DNA from: Nitzschia sp. pyKryTriq1
Taxonomy: Eukaryota; Bacillariophyta; Bacillariophyceae; Bacillariales; Bacillariaceae
DNA: 64,000 nt
Assembly: GCA_956465555.1 (NCBI GenBank)
Contig: OY101120.1
Coordinates: 2,536,001 to 2,600,000, forward strand
Direction: 5' to 3'
A program made the position numbers and the translations under genes. Position 1 is the first letter of the stretch, and each line of letters opens with the position of its first letter. Below, in pieces: positions 31,346 to 42,413 of this stretch. The notes beneath the pieces were generated by a model. The model searched no databases. It saw only the letters and a program-made list of their open reading frames with translations, and had not been told where the DNA came from.

Positions 31346-34214
31346 ATGAGCGCCGAAATAATCACGGGGAGCGAACAACGCGAACATCAACGCCCAGCAT
31401 CAGCAGCATCGTCTCTTCTCTTCGAGACTCTCTTGGACCACCAGCATCCTGCGCAACATCCTGCTTCCATTCTCCCCATTGCTACCCGATTGCCCTCCAA
31501 ATGTCCTCTGTTTTGCTGTTTTTATTCCGAGTTTGACATCAAAAAGGGCCCGGTTGTCAGCTTTCAGAGCCCCAAGGGATTCATGGATCAAGACATCAAC
31601 ATTTCTACAGAAAAGATTCAAGATTTGTTGGCTCGGACCTTTCAAGACCTTGTAGACAAGGGAGAAGCACAAATCGTCACTGAATCATCCACCACCACCA
31701 ATACCACCACTAGAGCTAATAATACTGGTAACACCGCAGATGCGCAACAACCTGAGACTGTCGAGGCTGTAGGAACTTCGAGCAGCTCGACCGACGCTGG
31801 GGAAGAAGTTTCTTCTTCTTATTCTTTCGGTAGATCACGACCATCCAGCAGTGGCTCCCTGGTCACCAGTGATGATCTTCATCCGCCCCCTACTACTTCA
31901 ACAAATACGAGTTCAGGTACAAGAAGTACCGGGAGCGAGGACACCCACATTGCGTCTTCCGAGTTTCCTGCTACGACGACGGCAGCCGCAGCCGCCCCTC
32001 CCGCAGGTCTTTCCACAATTTTTGATTCAACGAGTGAGTATATCATTACAGGATCCGAATTGACTTCAAAAAGCATTACCCTTTCGACGCATTCCTGGCA
32101 TGTCATGACCCGACCTACCATGATATCCAATGCTCGGTACGAACGGAATAATTTATTATTTTCTGTCGGTTTTGTCCTTCGACGAGCTGCCGATCCCAGT
32201 CCCTTTCGACCCCTCCTTTCCAAATTGGCCGTCACATTGGAAGCAATGGAAGAAGAAACCAGATTCTTGACGTCGGCCAAAAAAAGACCCAAATTACAAA
32301 CCTTATTGGAACGAGTCCTGCTATCACTCAACAGCTCGGAATGGGAATGTAATTTATTATTGAATCCTTCCAATGCCTTGCATTTGAAATTGTATCATCC
32401 ACCCAAACCAGAAACGTCCCCCGTACACGATCATCAAGTGCCGATCCTCCTCCGACGGGATGTGCAACTTCAAATGGTACGTACTTTACTTACTTAAGTA
32501 TTCGCAGTAGTCTACTTGTTTGTGTACGAAAGTTGTGTTTGGTGGATGCTGGATCAATATCTCATAAGTTGTCTTCTTGCGCTTCTTCATCATCATCATC
32601 ATATAGTATGATTGGGACTTGGCCATCAATTGGGTGATTCTACATATTGATGGAGTCACCAACGCTCGACAAATTTCCATCAAGGCCGAGGTAGACTTGG
32701 AAATGGTCCGTGCGTGTTTGCGGGTACTGAAACACCATGGCGTGATTGCGTTGGTGAGTGCGTTCAACTATTCCAATCGATACGAATTCACTCCCAAGGC
32801 GACGGGTGCTCTGGCGGGAAAGGAACCGAAACTCTTGCAAGAAGCACTCGATTTTGTTTGGAAACGGGGAGTTGCCAATTCCGCTACGACGCCACAACAA
32901 TATCAGCAGCAGCAGCAGCAGCAGCCACCGCCGCCGCCACAACAACAACAATCCCAGCACCATACTTCCACTTCGCCGATTCCCAATGCTGCTACCGGCA
33001 TCATGAGTATACATGGATCGAGTATGGTCGGGATGCACAATAGTGGAATGTTGAGCACTGACAGCGACGGCTCTACCAGTCATCCGACCATCAATCCTGT
33101 CGTCGGTAGTCCCTTTTCCTATTTTGGATTTACTCCCTCGTCGTCCTCCTATCCTCCGCGAGGCTTGAGTATGAGCCAACGGAGTGCCAGCAATATTCGC
33201 TTTGCTGTCATGGCGGCCGCTCAGCAGAACTCGTTGGAAAGAGAAACTTCGGCGGCCATGCGAGGGAAAAATGATGAATTTCGTCTCTTCAAATCGGCGC
33301 TTGCGGAGCTGTACTGTGCCTGCAGCCGGAATTTGTCGTTTGGAGACCTTTGGTTGGCCTTGACGACAAACAAAGAGTCGTCGTCACTTATTTTACCAAC
33401 CGGCGCGGTAGTGGTTCCAAATAATAATCCTCCCATTCCACCTCCTCTGCCCATTGTCAACCGATACGGGAGCAGTGGTAGTCATTCACGGCACTACAGT
33501 TCCTATCGCAAGGGATCCATTTCGGAAGAATATCCCGCCGACACTCCACTACCCCAACATCAGCAACAACAGCAGCAACAGCAACCGCAACCATACTTGC
33601 CATCTGCGACTTTGGATTCGTTGGGCTTATCGCCCTCGGAATTCTATCATTTGGAATCCCTGAGGCGTTACGCTGCTCAAGGTAGCAGCAGCACCAGTGG
33701 CAAATCAAAAGACAACAACCCCCTACTAATGGACTGGAAGGATATTTTCCAGCGGATGGATCATCGACGATTTGTCACCTTTGGATTGATTCATGGCTTG
33801 ATCACTCGAATTCATTGCTACCCTTGTTTTCCATATTCGTTTCCTGAACCATCTCCTCAAATGATGTCATACCACAACCAGCAACAACAGCAGCAGCAGC
33901 AGCAGCATATGGCTTGGACGACCGCGACGGACGGTACCACCGCAGGAGGAATGTCGGAAGTGAACAATGGGGGTGCTGGCGCTGGCACTGGCACTGGGAC
34001 CGTTTCGAACAATACTTCTGGTGGCGGCACCACCAGTATAAGTAGCAGTGATATCCTCAAGGAATACCAGCTGGCTCAAAGTGCGGCATTGTTAATGGAT
34101 GGGACACGGTGCGACGATGAATTGGCATGTGCGTTGGAACGCCCCTTCAAAAAATTGGTAGCATTGGTCGAAACCTATGGGAAACACAAGGTCCTCTTGT
34201 TGTTTGCCGAATGA
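31346..34214 (+). CDS. NPRL2: NPRL2, GATOR1 complex subunit
   Basis: Two exons, 31346-32476 and 32607-34214, phase 0, 130-nt intron with donor GTACGT; 912 residues. The N-terminus matches nitrogen permease regulator 2: CPLFCCFYSEFDIKKGPVV, then EYIITGSELTSKSI, LSKLAVTLEAMEEE and LHLKLYHPP. The splice joins to YDWDLAINWVILHIDGVTNA, the start of the winged-helix part. NPRL2 works with NPRL3 and DEPDC5 as the GATOR1 GTPase-activating complex on Rag GTPases, damping TORC1 when amino acids are scarce. It is more than twice the length of animal NPRL2 (about 380 residues) because of a Ser/Thr-rich insert near residues 110-220 and Gln/Pro/Ser-rich inserts in the C-terminal half. The ATG at 31346 is the first in frame. 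Confidence 0.93.
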
Positions 34215-34909
34215 AACGATTAGACTACCGATACCAGTAGTGGACTTGTTGTCTATGTAGTAGGCAAAAGCAGCCGTAAAATAGACGCCGGTAGGTAGTG
34301 GAGAATTGGCAAGAGTGAAGATGTGGCTACTACTAGTAATGACGACGACGATGAAGTCATGCTCTTCCTCGAGACGATCCAGCACGCACTGTCACTCATC
34401 AAAACATCTCAAGAAAAGACATGTACTTCGTGGAATATATACTGCAGTAGTAAGAAGGCTTTACCCAGTCAAGAAGGAGGTGTATCTCTCTAGACTAGTC
34501 TAGTAGACTACTCGAAAGTTCCAAGTTTTCTTGTTAGTCTTTCCACGATTCAATCCGACTCAATAGATTACAACAGTTTTCCTTACTTCCCCCAAAGTGT
34601 CCCCCCCTTCGTAAATATACCGAAAAATAATGTTTAGTCATATCAGTCGTTTGTTGCACAACCAAGCGAAAAAAATCACAAGAAAGCGTCTCTCCTCTCT
34701 CGCGACGATGCATTGCGCGTGCTGTGAAACGCGTGAAACATGTACGCATCGCACCGCCTTATATTCCTACAGTAGGTACTTTTCCATCAGCCAGCTTCCC
34801 GATGCCATTTCATCATAATATATCTTCACATGACAAGGTGACCGATTGATAGACAGCTGCACAGAAAACACTAGTCTCTACAGAAGACCAGCATCAGTCA
34901 GTCAGCAGT
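34215..34909. other. Intergenic region between tandem genes
   Basis: A 695-bp spacer between NPRL2 and the TFIIB-like gene. Only short frames without family features occur. The sequence CTAGACTAGTCTAGTAGACTA near 34491-34511 is palindrome-like. I see no gene. Confidence 0.5.
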
Positions 34910-37657
34910 ATGTCCTCTAGTGTCGCCCCTGTTGCGGTAGCAGCGACCAGCAATGGCGGCGGCGGAGCATCAGGTGGCGTTGGTAGTAGTGGTGGTGGTG
35001 GTGGCGATGACGCTGCTGCCAAGACTGCTGGAGCTTCTTCATCCTCACCAACGTCATCGGACAATAATACCAAAAGTAACAATAGCGCCTCGAGCAGCAG
35101 CAACAATGAAAATGGCGCAAATGCATCGACAGCGTCAGCTTCAGCATCACCGACTATGTCAGCTGCTGCTGCTGCTGCTGTTCCTGCTCGTAAAGCTCCC
35201 CCCTTCAAGGCCCTTTGGGATTTGGATGGGCCTGGCCTGGATAAATGGATCAAGACGGTTCCCGCCATTCATGGTACGTTCGTAACTTTTGAGGTTGACT
35301 ATACAATGAATGAATGAATGAATGATGAGTGGTGGTCCACATCAGATACTTTCCAGCACGGGGAGGATTTCACTCGCCTCTCATATCCAGTATGATAGCG
35401 CCTCCCTCGCTTGCTGCCAAGAATATCCACCTCACACAATACTTCTACTGTTGCTGCACTGCACTGCACTGCAATGTACCATACAACTCTCTACTTTATA
35501 ATACTTCCAGGATCGGACAAGCAACGCAAGGATTCCATGGTCAGTCTTGAAATTGCCAATCAAGTGTGGAAGAATTTATCTGCTGCCATGGAAGCTTTGA
35601 TTGTTCAAGAACGACGACCGGTCAAAATCAAAGAGGGCGACGACGACGACGACGACGAGGAAAACGAAGAAGAGAATGGGAATGATGATGAACAGCCCTC
35701 GAAAAAGCGCGCCAAAATCGAAAAAGCACAACCAGCAGGCAATAATAAAACCAACGTATCCTCCGACGACACGACCAATAATACCAAGACGAAGAAAAAA
35801 CCCAAAATACTGTACGATATCCAAGATCCTTTCAATCTATACCTTCATACGATTCGGAAAAATGACGAAGCTGATGATGAAGTAGGTATTGATCCCTATC
35901 AAGAAGCGGCTGCCGAACTCAAATCCACCATGGGTGGAAAGCTTTCTCAACTGACCATTTCAGGAATAGTCAATGGAATGGCAGGTGTTGCTGGGGGGAT
36001 AGTCATCAATAAGCAGTGCCATGTCAAAGAGGACGGTAATACTGTCATGAAAAATGACTCGGTCATTGCATCGGCGGCCAATTGTACCTTTCAAAAGCTC
36101 AAAATATTGGCCAATGCCTTGCATCAGGCCGTGCAAGCGAGAGTGGAAGCCGATGTCTTGGTCACGACACCCCTTCGGATTCAAGAAATGTTGGCCGGCG
36201 ATTTGCTTCCCCACGAATTCAAGGCGGTGCGGAAACGAGTCTATGAAACTGTCATTTTGGGCAAGGGAATGGGTCATGCCCATAACCAGGACGATGACGA
36301 CATTCCGACTGCCGCCAATGCCGGTGTGCACGACACTGAAAAATTCAAAAAGTGTAAATCATGTGGTAACAATGATCAATCCATCTTTGTTTTGGATAAA
36401 AAGAATGGAGATGTGATTTGCAGTAATTGTGGAACGGTCGCGATGGAATCGCTCATGCACGAAGGATCGGCGTACCGAAAGTTTGAGGGAGAAGAGGACC
36501 GGAACCATCATGGAGATGCCGCCAACCCCCTCTACAGTAATGCACACAACATGTCCACCACCTTGGGAGGAATGCAGATCACGACAGGGGCGGGTTTAGG
36601 GGGATTTGGTAGCCAGAAGAAGGGTCTGGAGGTGGTTTTGCGAAATGCGCATGCCTACACGGAATTGAATATTTCTCAATTTGGCAAAGGCGATCGCCGG
36701 ACGCGAACAGGCTACAAGGACAAACAAAAGAGAGACGCCTTTCATCAGATGACACATTGTGGAGACGCTTTGAACTTGCACGAAGCAGTCGTCCAACGTG
36801 CCAAGGAAGTATTTGCAGGCTTTCGTGACGATCGAGAATTGGTCCAACAATTCAAAGGTGTGGTAGCCGCTTGCTTGTGCGAAGCCTTTGATCAACTTTC
36901 GAGTGACGGCAAGCAAATTCTCAAACAAAAACAAGAAGCACCACAAGAATCGTTTATCAATCCTCGAGCCAATCGACGAAATGAGCTTCACCATGCCAAT
37001 TTGGCAGGGAAAGGAGGGTTGCTCTTGGACTTTTCGGCTAATGTAAAGCAAGACAAGGAAGAGACGATATCCGCTCTGGCCCAAAAGCCCGCAGCCACTT
37101 GGGATCTGGGTGATTGTCGGTCATGGTGCCAAGAGGCATCACGATCCATTGCGCAACAATGGATCCAAGATCGAAAGAATGGTCTGCCAAACATTCCAGA
37201 CGGTACCCAAGAGGAGTTGGAAGGCAAGTTGGTCGAACACGCAATTACATTGAATGACGCCCTAGAGGCCGAACTTCAGCGCAGCGAAAAATCGAATCAC
37301 GGAAGTGGACGAGTCATTACGCCCCGGGTGAACAATATGGCCAAGTTGGGAATTAAATGGCAACATTCCCATGAACGAGGATCGGGTGGCAAGGGTGGAG
37401 TAGGCGGTAGCGGCGTGTCACAAGCCACGACTGGACGAACGGCGGGTCAAATCTTGATTCTCAAGACGGCCAAGAAGTTGGGTGATATCATCGGTGATGT
37501 TTTTGCCGGCCAAGCGTTCCACAAAGAGCTTCGATCAATCATCAACAAACAAGAGGCGCAAAAGAGAAAACTGCAATCGGATGAATCGACGCGGCAACGG
37601 TTTGCCCAAATGAAACGCAAACCGTGGCTACAAGCAAGAGCAGAAATGCAGGACTAA
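34910..37657 (+). CDS. TFIIB-like factor with zinc ribbon and divergent cyclin folds
   Basis: Two exons, 34910-35273 and 35511-37657, phase 1, 237-nt intron (donor GTACGT); 836 residues. A TFIIB-type zinc ribbon sits unusually far in: Cys403-x2-Cys406 and Cys425-x2-Cys428, followed by ESLMHEGSAYRKFEGEEDR, which resembles the B-reader start of TFIIB. Further on, LHEAVVQRAKEVFAGFRDDR and GVVAACLCEAF resemble a TFIIB cyclin repeat. Upstream are an Ala/Ser-rich leader, an acidic and Lys-rich stretch, and about 200 residues without a known domain. TFIIB-family proteins recruit RNA polymerase to promoters. It is much longer than TFIIB (about 316 residues) or most Brf1, so it could be a Brf-, TAF1B- or lineage-specific relative. 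The family call is good; the polymerase it serves is unknown. Confidence 0.75.
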
Positions 37658-37835
37658 CATCGTCTTTAGAATAACAATCATCGCTTATAAAATAGACCAC
37701 AAGTCGCTACTGCCTTCATCATGCTGGCTCTTGATCCGTAACCAATATCTCTAGTTTCTCTCTAGCTGGACTACCAGAAAGAGTCACCGTGTATCCATGG
37801 AAATGGCAGGGCGACTCACTCCTTCTCTTTCTCAT

Positions 37836-39948
37836 TCATCGGCACGAAAAGGGGCGTCCGTGACTCAACCAATCTTCGTCGATGGATGACAGCGCCCCAG
37901 TGAGTCCTACGGCCAAAAAGGCCAAAGAATACAGCAGTAATGAGTAAGATCCACAAGAGGATGATGATGATTCATCGTTCGCCCTTCGACGACGACGCCT
38001 CGTCCATTGACTCCAACAGTGATGAGGTATACATAGCCACAATCGATGAAAGTGCCGATGCAAGAGCGCTGGTAGTGTCAATGTCAAGGGGACAGATGTC
38101 AAAGCCCCAATCAAGGCTACCAAATCTTTGAAAAAGGGCACGGCGTTGGATACCAAGTACGAGGAAACGGCCACTGTCAAGGTCAGAAGGAACCATCGTA
38201 TCCGTGGTTCGATATGTTGGGCCCGGTACGAGGACGCCACCCAGAATCGATCCATGGAACTACACAGAGCTTGGGAATTGATAGCGTAGCTGACCGCTAC
38301 ATGTCCCCATAGCAACAAGCCGGCGACTCGTCGACTCCATCCTTCTGGTATAGCATCAAATAAAAAAGACGGGGGGTCTGAAAAAGAGGTACAGAGTGAA
38401 AATAGCAATAAAGAAGCAGAGCAGGTGAGCCAGCATGAGTGTATCAAATTTCACATTCAACAATCCCAGAGACTTCTATGTGTATTCGTATGTGCACGTA
38501 CTCGGTCCCGCCAATAGAATGACCACAAGGTAGACGCCCCCATAGGTGCTCAAGGATCCTGCCAATACTTTCGACGCTTCTTCCTTGCAAGCTAATTCAT
38601 GTCGTATATTCAAAAATAGTTTTTGAGATCCCACTGCAAATCCAATACTGGCCAAGGCCGAAAATCGTGCCCAAATATCATCCTCCGTGTTGGTCTCTTG
38701 TTGTAGTTGTACATCGTTGATAGCTGTTGTTGATGATGATGTTGTTGATGATGTTCTATGGTGAAAGAGACATTGTATCAATACTACCACCATGGCTAGT
38801 AGGGAAGCCAGCGAGACATTTCTTCCCAAAAGTGCCATGGTTCGTAATTGACAAATCGCAAACATGAGAAGCGATGCAATGGCACCCGCAGTCGGAAGGC
38901 AAATGTTTTGATCCAAAAAGAGTGCCGAAACGGCACGTCCCATGACGAGAATGTAATCGCCCAAGACCAAGAACAAATTCAGGTAGTAAATCAATATTAC
39001 CCATCGGGTGATGCTGGGAGAGTCAAAAATGGCCTTGGAAATTCCAATCAAATCGTACGTAATGTTGATAGTGTCGTCGTTGTTGATATTGTTATTGTTT
39101 TGAGGCGTAGAAGACATCATTTCGTCATCGTGTTCTTCTTCCTCCTCATCCTCGTGCACACCATCATCGTGACTTTGATCCTCATCATCTTTCTTATCAT
39201 CGTCATCGTGGTCGGAGAGTGGTTCGTCTTGAAAGCTGTCGGACGATGTTTTTTGGATACTAGTACCAAGCTGATGTACTACTAGCTTGTTGATGGGAGC
39301 CTTTGGAATTCCCGTATAGTAGGAATGGGTACCATTACTTGTGTTTGTAGTTGTAGTAGTAGTAGTAACGGAACCAGTTTTGCTATGCCGATGAAACATG
39401 GTCGGGGATCGATCCAGAGCTGGGTCCACAACGGCCGATGCAGTTCTTGATGTCATTTCCACAACTTGCTTCTTGTTAGGATGGTCGTGATCGCCATCGC
39501 CATCGCCATCGCTGCTATCTTCCTCTCCGAGACCTGCTCCTCCTTCCTCGTGAAGTTCCAAGTCATATTCGTCGGTAATACGAGTGTTGGCGGCAGTAGT
39601 AGTAGTACTATGAGTAGTATTGCTTGTTGTTGTTGTTGTTGTTGTTGTTGGGACGCCTTGTTGTTCCAATTGAAGCGCCATGACACTTAGCAAATCACCG
39701 GCATAAAAGTTAATGGGAAAGTTGAGAATCAAAAAGGTCAAACCCAGTCCATATCCCAAGACCGCCACATCATTGGGCAAGGCCAAGACGCCCACGCCCA
39801 AGCAATCGGCAGTGAGGAGAGCGACGCCCTGCCACAAGGCCAATTTGTTATTGCTGTTATTGGTATTGTTGGGTGATGATGATGATGATGCCTCGTGGTG
39901 ATGTTCCTCGTGATCCTGATCCGTGGAGGGAACTGGCTGATGCATCAT
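37836..39948 (-). CDS. Amino-acid permease, AAAP family
   Basis: Two exons, 39948-38502 and 38377-37836, phase 1, 124-nt intron (donor GTACGT, acceptor TTTTTCAG); 662 residues. The start is the first real ATG (MMHQP). The opening membrane segment WQGVALLTADCLGVGVLALP is typical of the amino acid/auxin permease family, and the splice restores LLAGPNPPSFLFDAIPEGW. About ten membrane segments can be traced. A ~190-residue loop of Thr, Ser, His and Asp/Glu is inserted after the second membrane segment, likely cytosolic. It should co-transport neutral amino acids with protons. It is convergent with the TFIIB-like gene (178 bp between stops). Confidence 0.87.
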
Positions 39949-40503
39949 GATGTTGTCTTTAATTAGCCTGATGCTGCTGCTGCGCTGCAAGACGTGATAT
40001 TGTGATCTATCTACTATAATACTATATAGCACTACAGCACTTCATTTTTAGGCTTGATTGCTTGATTGCTTGCTTATTGCTGCGGCGAAGCATGTAAAAG
40101 ACAGAGAAAGAGAGACAGAGACAAGATAGAAAAATGACTTTGTGCTCTCTATTATATCTTTATGGTTTGTTTTGATTTCACGCATGCAACAACGCAAAAT
40201 ACCGCCGTACGTGTACTGCATCACGCAGTACATAGTGACATCAGCATATGTACCTCCGCAGTACAACAGCTACGTACACATCCGCGCGCACCACACTACT
40301 GTTCCGTCGCTATATACGGGTAGGCGTTTGCCACAATCCAAATCTACACCATTTCGTGTGCGTGCATGCATGCATGCACGATAGCGTAGCCCGAAGATGA
40401 TTGCCGTCAGCATTATTTCATTAGCGCTCCATCCCCAGATAATAATCTATGTAGCTCAGGGTTGTGAGTTCTGAAGCACTTCACTTCATTACTGAGCACT
40501 TCT
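39949..40503. other. Divergent promoter region with a 20-bp palindrome
   Basis: A 555-bp spacer between the permease (-) and the selenoprotein gene (+). A perfect 20-bp palindrome, CGTGCATGCATGCATGCACG, occupies 40361-40380, about 125-145 bp before the selenoprotein ATG. No gene is visible. Confidence 0.55.
40361..40380. repeat. Perfect 20-bp palindrome of GCAT units
   Basis: The sequence CGTGCATGCATGCATGCACG equals its own reverse complement. It could bind a dimeric factor or form a cruciform, or may be only a (GCAT)n microsatellite. Confidence 0.85.
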
Positions 40504-41484
40504 ATGAACCGGTACAAGTGCCTAACAAATATGGTTGCTTTGAAGCGAACCGTGACGGCATTATTTTTCGCAGTGGCCTCCATTATTGGCATTGGTGAAG
40601 CCTTCTCTATCCAGGCCTTCCAACCGATAAATGGGGCGGCGCTTGTAGGAACAAGAGATCGCGTACTTGGTGGTTCATCCAAAGCCACGCTCTCCGATGA
40701 CATAGACTGTGGCTGCCAAACACAGGTCAAGTTTTCGGGAAACCCCCCCGAGAAAGCGCGAACGTTGAATCACCGCGAGGTTCTTCGGGAACATCAAATC
40801 TACAACGTCAACGGAGAAACCATCAAAATGGATCAGTTGCTTGGCGAGCCCACATCGAATCAGGTATCTGTTGTAGTATTTTTGAGATCACTTGGGTGAC
40901 CCTTGTGCCAAGAGTTCATCCTCCAGTGGAGTGAACGGCTGGATGAACTCAAAGAAATCGGGGTGAACCTCGTCATGGTGTCGATCGGCAAGCCTGAAAC
41001 TGGAAAACGATTAGTGGACCACCTGGAACTTCCGCATGGAGATCAATATCTCTTTGTGGACCCTGAGAATACTCTTTACGACGCACTGGATTTGAACCGG
41101 GGTATTAAAGAAACTTTTTTCTCGGTCGAGACACCCTTTGCCTTTTTGGACCGCTTTACGAAGCCCGACGGCATGAAACAGTTGGGGTTGGTTATCAGGA
41201 AATGGGACAAAGGTAAGGATTCACTCTTGCTCTTTTTTGGCACAGCATTTGGATATTCGTAACTTACTGTGAATTCGTATGTTTCAACTCTAGCCTTTTA
41301 TATCCCGCCAAAACAAGAACAAGCTTTCAACCAAGGAGGAACTTTTGTGTTCGACGGAGCAACTACTGTATTCGCACACTATGATGCATCCACTGGAGCC
41401 CATAGCAATATTGAAGAAGTGATAGGCCTGGCCAAGGAGAGGCGGAGATTGCAAGCCGACACCGGGGAGCTGGTTGAAGGATAA
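40504..41484 (+). CDS. Peroxiredoxin-like selenoprotein (AhpC/TSA, PRXL2/SelU type), plastid-type leader
   Basis: Exons 40504-41212 and 41294-41484, phase 1, 81-nt intron; 299 residues if the in-frame TGA at 40897-40899 is read as selenocysteine 132. The frame continues unbroken after it, giving VVVFLRSLG-U-PLCQEFILQW, exactly the active-site block of AhpC-like proteins (FLRxxxCPxCQE) with U in place of the first Cys: a UxxC redox motif. The rest matches the Prx-like2 fold, ending FNQGGTFVFDGA after the splice. The leader (LKRTVTALFFAVASIIGIGEA followed by Phe; alternative ATG at 40531) is a signal peptide with the Phe expected for diatom plastid import. It should be a thiol/selenol oxidoreductase. 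A SECIS-like hairpin starts 19 nt after the stop. Alternative: a pseudogene with one nonsense change, which the SECIS argues against. Confidence 0.85.
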
Positions 41485-41502
41485 AAACTATATCGTTTGT
41501 CA

Positions 41503-41600
41503 AAACCAAAGAAAAAATCTGAATGACGCCTGGTGCCTCTAGAGGTTGCTCGGAATGACAACCTCTAGGCCAGAGCTGAAGGAGATTAGTATCTTGGTTT
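41503..41600 (+). promoter_or_regulatory. SECIS-like element in the 3' UTR
   Basis: Just after the selenoprotein stop codon. Outer stem: AAACCAA (41503-41509) pairs with TTGGTTT (41594-41600), GA (41511-41512) with TC (41592-41593), and AATCT (41516-41520) with AGATT (41583-41587). Core: ATGAC at 41523-41527 faces TGAA at 41577-41580, as in the SECIS quartet. Upper stem: GC and CTGG (41528-41533) with CCAG and GC (41570-41576), then CTAGAGGTTG (41539-41548) with CAACCTCTAG (41559-41568). The ten-base apical loop contains AA (41554-41555). The bulge in the upper stem and AA in the middle of the loop depart from the standard form. Confidence 0.7.
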
Positions 41601-42413
41601 CAATTCTACTAATTCAAAAGATTCAAAAGTACTGGAACAATAAGCTTTACTAGTAGGAAACCGCGTCAGAGTCAAACAGAGCTATTCTGGGGATTTGTCT
41701 CACGAACTGTCCCCTTTTTCGGTGTTAGCTCCCGGGGAACCTTTCTGATTCTAGCACGACCTACAGTATACAAAAACAAATCATCTTTTTACGCCCGCCT
41801 GAAGTATCTATGGTGTGGGATAACTCAAAAACGATTTTTAGGAAGTTTAAACTAGACTTTTTATAGTACTGGTAGTTAGTACCGGTAGTACCTGTATGTA
41901 GTCCAGAAGAAGGACGACTCATCCGACTAACAAAATAAAGCGAAGGGCGAAGGATGGTGTCCGTCTGTCAGGCGTGAGTCAGTCCAAGGTCAGTCCGCGT
42001 GTAGTCAGTCCGCGCGCGTGCCGCTAGCTGAGCTCGTCGCGAGGAGCCGCGCTCTTTCGGCGAGACACGAACGAACCGAGACACGATCGATCGAGATCGA
42101 GCCGTTGAATTGAATTTGCGGTTTCGTTCGTGCGTGTCCACGCACGCGGATGGATACCGCGTGTACCTGTACAGAAATACCACAGGACGACGCGAGGAGT
42201 CGTCGCGTCGTCGTCGTCGTCGTCGTCGCAGCGCAAAGAAGAAGAAGAAGAATCGCAACAAAAGAGAAGGCAGAAACTAAAGCAAACGAGAGACCCAGAT
42301 AGAAGAATACGAATACATTCTATTGGACAGTATCTTTTGACTCTTAGAGACCACAAAAAGTAGTAGAAGAGGAAGTAGAAGAAGTAGAAGAAAAGGACCC
42401 CATCAATCCAATC
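41601..42413. other. Intergenic region after the selenoprotein gene
   Basis: This spacer leads to the GH36 gene. TACCGGTA occurs at 41880. A (CGT)n tract lies at about 42203-42228, and the AT-poor stretch before it is rich in CGCG and CGAT. No gene is supported; reverse-strand frames here are products of the Arg-coding repeat. Confidence 0.5.

Noticed and set aside
40903-41262. A separate gene starting just after the TGA at 40897
   Set aside because: It has no ATG at its start and continues the same protein fold in the same frame; reading the TGA as selenocysteine explains it better.
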